From Thermoplasmata archaeon (GTDB lineage: Archaea > Thermoplasmatota > Thermoplasmata > Thermoplasmatales > Thermoplasmataceae): a DNA stretch of 10,017 bases. This document shows positions 1-6,355 of this stretch, in pieces. The notes below the pieces were generated by a model. It was not told where the DNA came from. It saw only the letters and a program-made list of their open reading frames with translations, and made no database searches. The translations under genes and the position numbers were made by a program. Location: positions 1 to 10,017 of the forward strand of contig JAKAAK010000104.1 in the NCBI GenBank assembly GCA_021797025.1, in the 5' to 3' direction. The first letter of the stretch is position 1. Every line of letters starts with the position of its first letter.

Positions 1-689
1 GAAACGTTGCCAGCGTTGCTGAGGATAATGAAATGGAATCATTGCTTTCATCGATCTATGCAGGGAACGCAACAAATTTTGACATGAGATTTTATGATCT
101 AATATACCCGAGAAAGTATTACCACAAAATTACGGGGGATTCAAGGAATTCAGATACGGGAGCATCCATACCATCATCATATTATGAAAAAAACAACATT
201 AAATTTTTCGTGATAGATTCCATAAACGGTTCAGTGCTAAGTGCCAGTGGAAGTGAAATATCGGAGATAAATAAGGTTTCCATGCTTCCGCTTTACGGGG
301 ATGACAAGTATATAATTAAAAATATTTACGATGAAAATTCCATAGTTCCATACCTGCTCAAAATCAACAATTCAATGTATCCGAACAGATTGCCGGATAC
401 GTACTATTCTGAACTGGCCATAATGTGCGCAAGAAGAAACAGAAAGGAGGGAATTTTAATAACAGTATATCCCAGGCTGGCCAACGCCGTTGTTGCCCGT
501 GATATTTATTTTGATATAGATAAAATTATAGGCATATGCAACCACACCATTTCGGACATTAAGGAGGCAGTGGAAACAGAAAATCCGGATAAACTTGATC
601 TCTGCCCGGAATTTACAATAAAATCCTGTGATTTTTCCTCATGCAGCTGTAAAAAAGAAATAATTAAAGGCCGTGAAAAGGATTATTAA
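1..689 (+). CDS. C-terminal part of an unrecognised protein with a cysteine-rich tail, possibly Cas4/RecB-like (5' end outside window)
   Basis: The reading frame is open from the left edge: codons 3-32 read NVASVAEDNE before the first ATG at 33, so the true start probably lies outside the window. About 228 codons are visible, ending in TAA at 687. The product is soluble-looking, with no membrane segment. The last 130 residues contain a YYSELAIMCARRN stretch, a beta-like ILITVY, a long helix and a tail with four cysteines (LCPEFTIKSC, then DFSSCSC). This order (helix with Y/Q and L, beta strand, helix, cysteine cluster) resembles the C-terminal half of Cas4-like RecB-family nucleases, where the cysteines hold an Fe-S cluster. 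The catalytic D...ExK residues of that family are not obvious, so the nuclease assignment is tentative and activity is doubtful. The gene converges on fixX with a 4-bp gap. No cas genes or CRISPR repeats are visible beside it. Confidence 0.75.
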   Translation, partial: NVASVAEDNEMESLLSSIYAGNATNFDMRFYDLIYPRKYYHKITGDSRNSDTGASIPSSYYEKNNIKFFVIDSINGSVLSASGSEISEINKVSMLPLYGDDKYIIKNIYDENSIVPYLLKINNSMYPNRLPDTYYSELAIMCARRNRKEGILITVYPRLANAVVARDIYFDIDKIIGICNHTISDIKEAVETENPDKLDLCPEFTIKSCDFSSCSCKKEIIKGREKDY

Positions 690-693
690 TGTT

Positions 694-963
694 CTATCCG
701 TAGATATAGCTTACACCCTTCTCAGGATACTTGAATTCCAGTGCACCGAAGGGGCATGCGAATAGTGCCGCACCGCATTCAAGGCATCTTTCATAGTGCA
801 CCGTTATGCCATTTTCCTTATCCTCCTCATATGTGCCAGCCGGGCATACATTTATACATGGTTTGTCCACACAGGTTTTGCATATATCTGTATTTACACT
901 TATATGGCTGGTATTGCCAACCTCATTCTTATTTAATCCCAGTCTTTTTATCAGTTCCATCAT
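694..963 (-). CDS. fixX: Ferredoxin-like protein FixX
   Basis: Small iron-sulfur protein that partners FixC, the soluble-cluster counterpart of the Fe-S domain of ETF:quinone oxidoreductase. Numbered from the first ATG (89 residues), it has C28-x2-C31-x4-C36-x3-C40-P followed by C60-x2-C63-x6-C70-P, and ends EKGVSYIYG, typical of FixX. The third cysteine expected in the second motif (position 66) is alanine, codon GCA, so one cluster appears to lack a cysteine ligand. Two ATGs stand in tandem at 963 and 960. A GGTGAT Shine-Dalgarno-like site inside the end of fixC lies directly before the first, so the ATG at 960 (spacing 3 nt) may be the real start. The fixC stop overlaps the start (ATGA), so the two are translationally coupled. 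A T-rich run on the coding strand about 35-45 nt past the stop (651-660) could end transcription, but this is weak. Confidence 0.9.
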   Translation of the reverse strand: MMELIKRLGLNKNEVGNTSHISVNTDICKTCVDKPCINVCPAGTYEEDKENGITVHYERCLECGAALFACPFGALEFKYPEKGVSYIYG

Positions 964-2225
964 ATCACCTTCAACATATCTTCTATAAGGGTATAATATC
1001 CTATTCCAGTCTTTTTGACCTCATCACGCATAACATCCTTTATGTTCTCTCTCGGGTTGTCACTAACAGAAAACATTCTTTCCATTATTCCCGCCATCAT
1101 CTGTGGATATGCGTCAAATGTACGCTCATTGCCGAACAGTGTTGATATTCTAGAAGCTGCCTTCATATCTTTCAATATAAAACTGTCCTCCAGGAGCTGT
1201 TCATATGCAAATGTATCCCTGAAATCTCCAGAGTCGAATATCTTCTTTGCAGCCTCTCCCGCAAGCCTGCCAGATTCTATAGCATTGTCCATGCCACGGA
1301 TGGTGAACCCATCATTAATCAAGAATCCAGCCGCGTCACCTGTAACCAGTAGATTCTCGGCATATCTCGGAGGAAGGCTGTCATATCTGTAAAAAGGTAT
1401 CAGGTGTGCAGAATATTCAAGCAGCTTGCCGTCTATTCCCAGCTTTTCCCTGAAATCTTCGATGATCTCGAATGCCTTCTCCTTATGTTTTTCCAGGGAA
1501 TCCAGCTTCAGTGTGAGGCCTATGGAAGTGGTCTCCCTGTTTGTATAGGAAAATCCACCACCCTTGACACCATTTGAAAGACCCAGAATTGTCCTTGCTT
1601 CCCCATAGTCATTTTCAGTTTTATTATCTATAATCTCCTTGACACCGACCATGAACTGCCTGGGCATGAAATCCGGATTATTTTCAATTTTTGCAACGGG
1701 CTGCATTGGAAATTTCTTTTCCTTTACCAGTCCCAGGTATCTGGAGGTGAAAGCAGCTGCACCATCGCTTTCTATTACCAGTGGCGTTCTTATGTCTCCC
1801 CTGTCGCTTCTCAAAACCAGGCCACCATCCTCACGATCAATGCCGCTGACCAGTGTGGAATATGAGACAGGTATACCGAGGTTTTCAGCTTCAGATGCAA
1901 ACCATGTGTCGAACTTCGATCTCAAAATTGAATAACTGTTTTCTGTATCCTTATTTTCAAATGAAAAACTTATCTTCTTCTCTCCAGTATAAATTTCAAA
2001 AGTCTCTTTTTTTATTGGAAGCTCCAGTGGGGCATCCTTGAATCTTGGTCCCAGAAGTTTCTTCAGGGAATGTATATACATTCTTCCACCGGAAACATTT
2101 TTAGATCCTGAACGCTCACCACGTTCCAGGACTATGGCAGAAAGGCCTTTATTGGCAGCTGTAATCGCAGCCGAAATTCCGGCAAGGCCACCTCCCACTA
2201 TTGCAACATCCACATCGTAATCCAT
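960..2225 (-). CDS. fixC: FixC, FAD-dependent electron-transfer flavoprotein-quinone oxidoreductase-like
   Basis: FAD-dependent oxidoreductase of the FixC / geranylgeranyl reductase superfamily, 421 residues, usual FixC length. The N-terminal dinucleotide-binding motif VAIVGGGLAGISAA spans about residues 7-20 and is followed by ERG at 34-36 and the family signature GSKNVSGGRMY at 40-50. The GVKE segment (194-197) and the second FAD motif VTGDAAGFLINDGFTIRG (about 294-311) are both present. There is no C-terminal 4Fe-4S domain; that role falls to the overlapping fixX. Family knowledge: FixABCX takes electrons from a dehydrogenase or NADH through the FixAB flavoprotein and delivers them to quinone at the membrane, sometimes bifurcating to ferredoxin. 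fixA and fixB are not in the window, so the electron donor is unknown here. The ATG at 2225 lies about 21 nt after a TATA box, suggesting a leaderless mRNA. Confidence 0.93.
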   Translation of the reverse strand: MDYDVDVAIVGGGLAGISAAITAANKGLSAIVLERGERSGSKNVSGGRMYIHSLKKLLGPRFKDAPLELPIKKETFEIYTGEKKISFSFENKDTENSYSILRSKFDTWFASEAENLGIPVSYSTLVSGIDREDGGLVLRSDRGDIRTPLVIESDGAAAFTSRYLGLVKEKKFPMQPVAKIENNPDFMPRQFMVGVKEIIDNKTENDYGEARTILGLSNGVKGGGFSYTNRETTSIGLTLKLDSLEKHKEKAFEIIEDFREKLGIDGKLLEYSAHLIPFYRYDSLPPRYAENLLVTGDAAGFLINDGFTIRGMDNAIESGRLAGEAAKKIFDSGDFRDTFAYEQLLEDSFILKDMKAASRISTLFGNERTFDAYPQMMAGIMERMFSVSDNPRENIKDVMRDEVKKTGIGYYTLIEDMLKVI

Positions 2226-2238
2226 TATAGCGTATAAT

Positions 2239-2252
2239 CAATATATTTAATA
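2239..2252 (-). promoter_or_regulatory. TATA box of the fixCX operon
   Basis: On the minus strand the sequence reads TTAAATATAT (2250-2241), close to the archaeal TATA consensus. Its centre is about 21 nt upstream of the fixC ATG at 2225, so transcription should start at or next to the start codon. No Shine-Dalgarno site lies between them, which agrees with a leaderless mRNA. Confidence 0.55.
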
Positions 2253-2324
2253 ATTTTTGGGGTACAGAATTAACTCCTGTAACGGTTTTTATAATGTTCA
2301 AGCAATGGTTAAAGTGGAACTATA

Positions 2325-2942
2325 TTATCCGGTAATCAATGATTTCCAGACATCCCCCTCCGTCTTTTTTCTGCGTTTCAGGTATCCGGTCCAGTAATCC
2401 TTTACAAATTTAACCGGCACTGTGCCATTGTAAACCTTATACGAGCTGTCCTTGGCATACATGTACTCTATATCGTGCAGAACTATGTCCTTGATAGTTG
2501 TTTCCTTCATTATATAATAGCTGTCATTTTCTCTGTCATTGAGTATATAGAGAAGCTTTTTTCTGTTTCTGTTGAAATCTATGTATTTCAATATTTCATT
2601 CCTTGTTTCCCGGGATAGCTGATTTCCTGCATACATGTCCCGCTGAATCATTTCATAAAGGCTGGCTTTTCCTATTTTTCTTTCCTCCAGTGGGAGTTTC
2701 ATGATCTCAAACATCCCATCACTGGAGCTCAGAATTTTTATGTACCTGTAATCCTTGTTTCCCATCCTTATTTTTAAGTCTATATCACTATCCCTGTAAA
2801 CCTTTATTGCCGACATCCTGTCCGGAAAAGCATCAAATAGGCTTATCACCATGGCATATACAGGTTTTTCATAATCGTCTATGCCATTAAAATCTTTTTT
2901 GAGTTTTTTGATATTGCCTGGCTTAAAAACTTCGGCCTTCAT
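2325..2942 (-). CDS. Uncharacterised 205-residue protein
   Basis: I do not recognise this family. The start at 2942 (MKAEVFKPGN) is chosen over the in-frame ATG at 2999 because a TATA box sits 24 nt upstream of it, inside the longer version, so the extra 19 codons would be untranscribed promoter DNA. The 205-residue product is charged, rich in K, D, E, Y and I, with no signal peptide or membrane helix. The first 80 residues carry helices and a D-rich stretch (YRDSDIDLKIRMG). The middle has a run of charged helices (EERKIG...IDFNRNRKKLLYILNDREND), and the C-terminus is basic (GYLKRRKKTEGDVWKS). The pattern FPDRMSAIKVYRDSDIDLKI superficially resembles the active-site strand of nucleotidyltransferases (DSDIDL), but the preceding GS motif is absent. 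The gene stands alone between the IS607 remnant and fixC, all on the same strand. Confidence 0.75.
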   Translation of the reverse strand: MKAEVFKPGNIKKLKKDFNGIDDYEKPVYAMVISLFDAFPDRMSAIKVYRDSDIDLKIRMGNKDYRYIKILSSSDGMFEIMKLPLEERKIGKASLYEMIQRDMYAGNQLSRETRNEILKYIDFNRNRKKLLYILNDRENDSYYIMKETTIKDIVLHDIEYMYAKDSSYKVYNGTVPVKFVKDYWTGYLKRRKKTEGDVWKSLITG

Positions 2943-2960
2943 CACTATTGTAATACACTC

Positions 2961-2971
2961 AATATATAAAT
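2961..2971 (-). promoter_or_regulatory. TATA box of the 205-residue gene
   Basis: TTTATATATT on the minus strand (2970-2961) is a near-perfect archaeal TATA box. Its centre is about 24 nt before the ATG at 2942, predicting a leaderless transcript and fixing that start. It lies directly beyond the last recognisable codons of the tnpB remnant. Confidence 0.65.
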
Positions 2972-3004
2972 ATTTGAGGTTATGATTTCTGTTAACCATG
3001 TTAA

Positions 3005-3783
3005 ACAGCCACCTTTGGAAGTTATCATCTCATTGATGCTTAAACTTCCAGGATATAACCCGATACCCTAGAGCCCGTTCACAAACGCTTCGGGGATTGC
3101 CTTTTTCATTATATTGTATGATGCATTTAAGTCTGCATGTATTTTTATGCATAACATCCGTTCCTGAAATCTTATGCATTGCTATGCATTTCTTTCTTGC
3201 AGTCGCTGATCATTCTCAATGATTACATGATCTGTATGGTACAGGAAATCATTCTTCATAGAATGCCAGAAGGCACTGCTACTCACGGCAAACGGGGTGC
3301 CGCACAGGTATAATACACGAACAGAGATAGATAATGATGCTAATTTATCCCTGCTGTAGATTACACCACAGTTAATACACTTGGATTCCTCCCAGCCTGG
3401 GTGCTTTAATTTACCACCTATAAGCATGAATTCCCCATTCCTGTGCTTATACTTAGGCGGTTTAGGAACTCCATTGAATAACTCCGGATTCTTCTTATAC
3501 GATCTTAGAGACCCTAAGAATGAAGTCCATGACTGCTTTACCTTTTTGATAGTCCACTGTACTGTCTTTACTGGCAATTTCTGAAAATTATTGTTTTCCT
3601 CTATATCTGATGGTTTCGCAAATTATTTTGTAAGTTCTTTATATCCTGCCATCTTTTTCTCCTGAAAAACTGGTTTCTTAGAACGTAACTGGTTTGGTTG
3701 AACAGGTTCTTCGATATATGGTACATACCGGATATTACACCATTCCCACGGATAAAGATTTGTTCAGTCCTGATTATCTTCAT
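3005..3783 (-). pseudogene. tnpB: TnpB (OrfB, RNA-guided RuvC-like nuclease) pseudogene with frameshift, stops and internal deletion
   Basis: TnpB is the accessory RNA-guided DNA nuclease of IS605/IS607 elements. The N-terminus starts at 3783 (MKIIRTEQIF, then SKNLFNQTSYVLRNQFF) and reads to a TAG at 3601. A one-base frameshift near 3605-3610 moves the homology to another frame: EENNNFQKLPVKTVQW, then SWTSFLGSLRSYKKNPELF and PKPPKYKHRNGEFML. This frame runs to about 3005 through two TAG codons (3182-3184 and 3068-3070). Its last part has the RuvC-III motif HADLNASYNIMKKAIPEAF. The part between is strongly shortened: about 260 codons remain of the usual 370-420, and a candidate RuvC-I segment (LASLSISV) has Ser where the catalytic Asp should be. 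The gene overlaps the end of tnpA by 20 bp. It cannot produce an active nuclease. Confidence 0.88.
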
Positions 3784-4360
3784 AACCCATCTCTATTGAA
3801 TTATTCTTCCTCCCTGAATAGGTTTTCATGGAATAACAATGAAGCATGGATATAATATCATCAAATATTTCCCCTGAATCCAGTTTCTGGTTTCCTATAT
3901 CGGATATAACAACTATTTCAGTACCGAACTTTTCAAAGAGATTTTTAAATAAATCAAATCCTGCCCAGCTCAACCTGTCCCTGTATGTTATTACAATCTT
4001 CTCTACCTTATAGTTTATGATTTCATCGAGCATATCAAAAAATCCTTTTCTTTTCTCAAAGGATATTCTAGATGATATATCTGAATAAATGGCATTTATT
4101 GTATAACCATTCATAAAGCACCACTGCTTTAACTGTTAGAGCTGATTATTTAAATCATTCTTATGTTTTATTGTTGATACCCTTGCATAGACAACTGTTT
4201 TTCTTTTAATATCCCTATTCAATAATTTATAAACATCCTCATCATTGTAGTCATAATAACCGTTTGGCATCACTGTAAATCTTATCTTCCCTGTTGAAGC
4301 ATATACATGAAATGTCTTTCAGGGAATACGTAGTAGATTTAATACCTCATTTGCCTTCAA
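3764..4360 (-). pseudogene. tnpA: IS607-family serine resolvase TnpA, inactivated by two nonsense codons
   Basis: Serine recombinase that catalyses movement of IS607 elements. Read straight through, the frame gives about 198 residues, the usual family length, from a TTG at 4360 (the ancestral ATG may have mutated). Residues 1-48 are a MerR-like DNA-binding domain (KANEVLNLLRIP, stop, KTFHVYASTGKIRF, then NGYYDYNDEDVYKLL). YARVST follows, with the nucleophilic Ser codon at 4175-4177, then the resolvase core to GYEDNQD. Defects: TGA at 4319-4321, most simply from CGA (Arg); TAA at 4136-4138, in a place normally Glu or Gln; and Trp (3965-3967) in DRLSW where serine recombinases have the second catalytic Arg of DRLxR. 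The open part downstream of the last stop (from 4114) lacks the DNA-binding domain and the active Ser, so it is not a functional protein. Confidence 0.9.
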
Positions 4361-4474
4361 TGTTAATAAAAGAATACATTAATTGTGGAAATAGCTATCT
4401 AAGTTATTGCCCATACATTTTCCATTCGAATAATTTTATTCCATATACCCTGCAAAAATCTTCATATTATATAT
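4361..4474. other. Non-coding strip between the tnpA remnant and the PAC2 gene
   Basis: 114 AT-rich bases with no supported gene. It must contain the left end of the IS607 element and/or the original 3' flank of the translation operon. On the PAC2 coding strand a TTTTT run lies about 20 nt past the stop codon and could end transcription, but it is short. A plus-strand frame crossing this strip (4294-4620) is the reverse of the PAC2 gene end and is not a gene. Confidence 0.4.
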
Positions 4475-5227
4475 TTATCCAAAATAACCAAGATCTTCTT
4501 TGGAATTTTTGTTCTGGGCCTCCTGCCGCATCTTTTCTGTTATGTCGTCCAGTTGCTTTGTCTTTTCATCGATGTCGCCCAGGTTTATCTTTGTCTTTAA
4601 AACTCTTGACAGTACCATAATTATTGCCCTTGCGCTTTTCGGATCAGCAAAATAACCGGATGTTTCTCCCATGAAACATGCACCGGGCACAGAAAACATT
4701 TCAGTTCCCATACCCAGTATAAGGCCTGCGGATCCAACAATTCCGCCGCTCGGTTCCCCAGAAGGAAACACAACACCGTTCTTTTCTAGCGGCTTTATGA
4801 GTTTTTTATCGCTGACGGCACCAAGCACTCTCGGTTTATCTACTATTTTTCCCACACTGTAGCCACCAAGGGTATAAATTCTGGAAACGCCATATTTCTT
4901 TAACAATTCCAGTATCGCGTATGAAAGTTCATACTGGCCCTCCTGTGTTGTGCCCTGGAAATCCCCAGTAAGGAACAGGAGATCATTATTTTTCCCTGTT
5001 TTTTTATAGTAAAGGGATTCCCGTACCAGATGTATTACGTTGTCATAAATGAAGACCTGTGGGGGCAGAAACTCTGAGTATATGTCCGCCATTTTTTTCA
5101 TTTTTAATTTGTCTATAAAATAATCTGCAGTAATTTTTCCCACATTTCCGATTCCCGGAAGACCACCAACAAATATCGGGGAATTCAATTCAGGTTCTTC
5201 ATAGGTTTTAATCATTATTTTTTCCAC
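4475..5227 (-). CDS. PAC2-family protein (proteasome assembly chaperone-like)
   Basis: Archaeal member of the PAC2 family, 250 residues, related to eukaryotic proteasome assembly chaperone 2 and archaeal PbaA/PbaB. Family signatures: PIFVGGLPGIGNVGKITADYF (about residues 17-37, the Gly-rich first strand-loop-helix), EFLPPQVF, the GDFQGTT loop, IYTLGGYSVG, then GIVGSAGLILGMG and CFMGETSGYFADPKSA. Residues 213-245 form a charged helix (EKTKQLDDITEKMRQEAQNK), and the protein ends LGYFG; that tail is similar to, but not exactly, the HbYX motif by which proteasome activators and chaperones dock on the 20S ring. The GTG at 5227 is chosen because GAGGAGGAG ends 4 nt before it; the next ATG is at 5215. 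It overlaps nop10 by 20 bp, so translation is coupled. It is the last gene of the translation operon. Confidence 0.9.
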   Translation of the reverse strand: MEKIMIKTYEEPELNSPIFVGGLPGIGNVGKITADYFIDKLKMKKMADIYSEFLPPQVFIYDNVIHLVRESLYYKKTGKNNDLLFLTGDFQGTTQEGQYELSYAILELLKKYGVSRIYTLGGYSVGKIVDKPRVLGAVSDKKLIKPLEKNGVVFPSGEPSGGIVGSAGLILGMGTEMFSVPGACFMGETSGYFADPKSARAIIMVLSRVLKTKINLGDIDEKTKQLDDITEKMRQEAQNKNSKEDLGYFG

Positions 5228-5387
5228 TGTTCTCCTCCTCTAAGGTTTTTATTCTATATTTCTGGAATTTATCTGCCGGTGAATATTTCATTGGAATCGC
5301 CATAACAGTTTTGCCACCGCAGGAAGGGCAAATTTCCTTCATGGTATATGTGCCACACTGCTGGCATTTTCTTATCAATGTTTTCAT
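5208..5387 (-). CDS. nop10: Nop10, H/ACA RNP subunit
   Basis: Nop10 is the small zinc-ribbon subunit of the archaeal H/ACA RNP, where it binds Cbf5 and helps guide-RNA-directed pseudouridylation of rRNA. The 59-codon gene reads MKTLIRKCQQCGTYTMKE, then ICPSCGGKTVMAIP and KYSPADKFQKYRIKTLEEE. It shows the family's C-x2-C-G-x-Y-T zinc-binding start, a second CPxCGGKT knuckle, the 'P..(Y/F)SP.D....YR' signature and a basic/acidic helical tail. The start overlaps the aIF2-alpha stop in ATGA, and the last 20 bp overlap the PAC2 gene, whose GGAGG ribosome site lies within the Nop10 EEE codons. Position after the aIF2-alpha gene is a well-known archaeal arrangement. The gene is easy to miss because of its size. 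Confidence 0.95.
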   Translation of the reverse strand: MKTLIRKCQQCGTYTMKEICPSCGGKTVMAIPMKYSPADKFQKYRIKTLEEENSGKNND

Positions 5388-6145
5388 TGTTCATCCCTGG
5401 TAAAACTAAAAGACATATTATTTTTCTTGCACCTGGAAGAAACAATTTCAAGGATATTCTTCAGCCTTTCCTCGGCAGATTTGTAGTCCTCACCTGTTAC
5501 AGAAATTCTATATTTCGGTGAACCGGCATATGTAATCTCTACATTATCGCTACTTTCTATGTCCAGTGCATTTTTTACCAGTTCTATGCCATTCGGAGCC
5601 AGTGAATACATATCTATTTCACCGCCTATTTTTACCATGGGTATGGAGATATTCTCCTTTGAAACTTTTATAAAAACATCTTTCCATGGTTCCTCTTTAC
5701 CATCCATAAAATCTTTGCTGGATGCAGCATCGAAGAAAGCATCGTAAACACTTCCATATTCCGATATTAGATACTCTTCAATATTTTTAATTTTGTTATT
5801 GTCATTTATATTGGCTTCCTTTGCAACTATTTCCAGCAGTTTATAGGATTTCTGGTCGTTTTTCCATTCTTCTATCTTTTCTCTTTTCTGGTGTTCATTG
5901 ACCCTTTTAAGGGACAGGTCAACATGCCTTCTGTTGGGATCAGCATTCAATACTTTGCAAACCGTACGCTGATTTACCCTGACAAAATCCTTTATATGCT
6001 TTATCCAGCCTGTTGCCACTTCAGCTATATGTATAAAACCTGACACTCCTGGGTATTCATCCAGCTGCACAATGGCTCCGTAATTCTGGACTTCCTTTAC
6101 CGTAACGACTACAAGATCCCCGACTTCAGGCATTTCCTTGGACAT
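5384..6145 (-). CDS. eif2a: Translation initiation factor aIF2 alpha subunit
   Basis: Alpha subunit of archaeal initiation factor 2, which with beta and gamma delivers Met-tRNAi to the small ribosomal subunit. At 253 residues it is close to the usual length of about 260-275. The N-terminal S1/OB-fold domain spans about residues 1-85: PEVGDLVVVTVKEVQNYGAIVQLDEY, then GFIHIAEVATGWIKHIKDFV and DPNRRHVDLSLKRV. A helical domain follows (about 86-165), then the C-terminal alpha-beta domain that contacts aIF2-gamma (from about 170, with PNGIELVKNAL and YAGSPKYRISVTGEDYKSAE). The ATG at 6145 is preceded by AGGT overlapping the eS27 stop codon, 7 bp away. The stop overlaps the nop10 start by 4 bp. It lies mid-operon between a ribosomal protein and Nop10, the common archaeal order. 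Confidence 0.96.
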   Translation of the reverse strand: MSKEMPEVGDLVVVTVKEVQNYGAIVQLDEYPGVSGFIHIAEVATGWIKHIKDFVRVNQRTVCKVLNADPNRRHVDLSLKRVNEHQKREKIEEWKNDQKSYKLLEIVAKEANINDNNKIKNIEEYLISEYGSVYDAFFDAASSKDFMDGKEEPWKDVFIKVSKENISIPMVKIGGEIDMYSLAPNGIELVKNALDIESSDNVEITYAGSPKYRISVTGEDYKSAEERLKNILEIVSSRCKKNNMSFSFTRDEQ

Positions 6146-6152
6146 AATAGAC

Positions 6153-6353
6153 CTATAATTTTACCTTTTCAACCAGCTCACCGGAGGTTGCAAGTGTAGA
6201 ACCGGTGGGTTTCGCTATCGTGGCACCACATATGTTGCATACAACCACTGAAGCTATCTTTGCGTATACGATCTGTTCATTGCCACAGCTCTTGCATTTA
6301 ATTTTCAGGAAATTATTTCCAGTCTCCTTTAATTTTTTGAACTCATCTGCCAT
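6153..6353 (-). CDS. rps27e: Ribosomal protein eS27
   Basis: Small-subunit ribosomal protein S27e, 66 residues, of normal archaeal size. The zinc finger C20-x2-C23-x15-C39-x2-C42 (CKSCGNEQIVY then VVVCNICGA) and the following TGSTLATSGELVEKV tail, conserved as 'PTGG.a.l.g.....l', identify it. The ATG at 6353 has a good GGAGG site that lies within the last codons of the eL42 gene, about 8 nt upstream; eL42 stops only 2 bp before the start. It is the second gene of the translation operon, and the eL42-eS27-aIF2-alpha order is conserved in many archaea. Confidence 0.96.
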   Translation of the reverse strand: MADEFKKLKETGNNFLKIKCKSCGNEQIVYAKIASVVVCNICGATIAKPTGSTLATSGELVEKVKL

Positions 6354-6355
6354 AT

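Larger units (their letters stand above)
3000..4365 (-). mobile_element. Decayed IS607-family insertion sequence
   Basis: The element consists of a resolvase gene (tnpA) followed by an overlapping tnpB, the standard IS607 arrangement. Both are broken, so the copy cannot move by itself. The limits given are those of recognisable coding sequence; the true ends were not identified, and IS607 elements have no terminal inverted repeats and make little or no target duplication. The right limit may reach the PAC2 gene stop at 4475. The strip 4361-4474 holds no gene and may be the element's left end or original intergenic DNA. Confidence 0.85.

Noticed and set aside
741..1145. Plus-strand open frames opposite fixX and fixC
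   Set aside because: Antisense shadows of well-supported genes without start signals.
2943..2999. Longer start of the 205-residue protein at ATG 2999
   Set aside because: The extra 19 codons cover a near-perfect TATA box; transcription should begin at the ATG at 2942.
3005..3783. Domesticated, nuclease-dead TnpB-like repressor
   Set aside because: The loss of the RuvC-I Asp would fit, but the frameshift, two TAG codons and the internal deletion rule out a complete protein.
3764..4114. Intact 116-residue resolvase from ATG 4114
   Set aside because: It is the open part of a longer resolvase frame after a TAA; the DNA-binding domain and catalytic serine lie upstream of the stop.
5269..5451. 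60-codon frame across the aIF2-alpha/Nop10 junction
   Set aside because: It is an out-of-frame shadow; Nop10 (5208-5387) is the real gene there.
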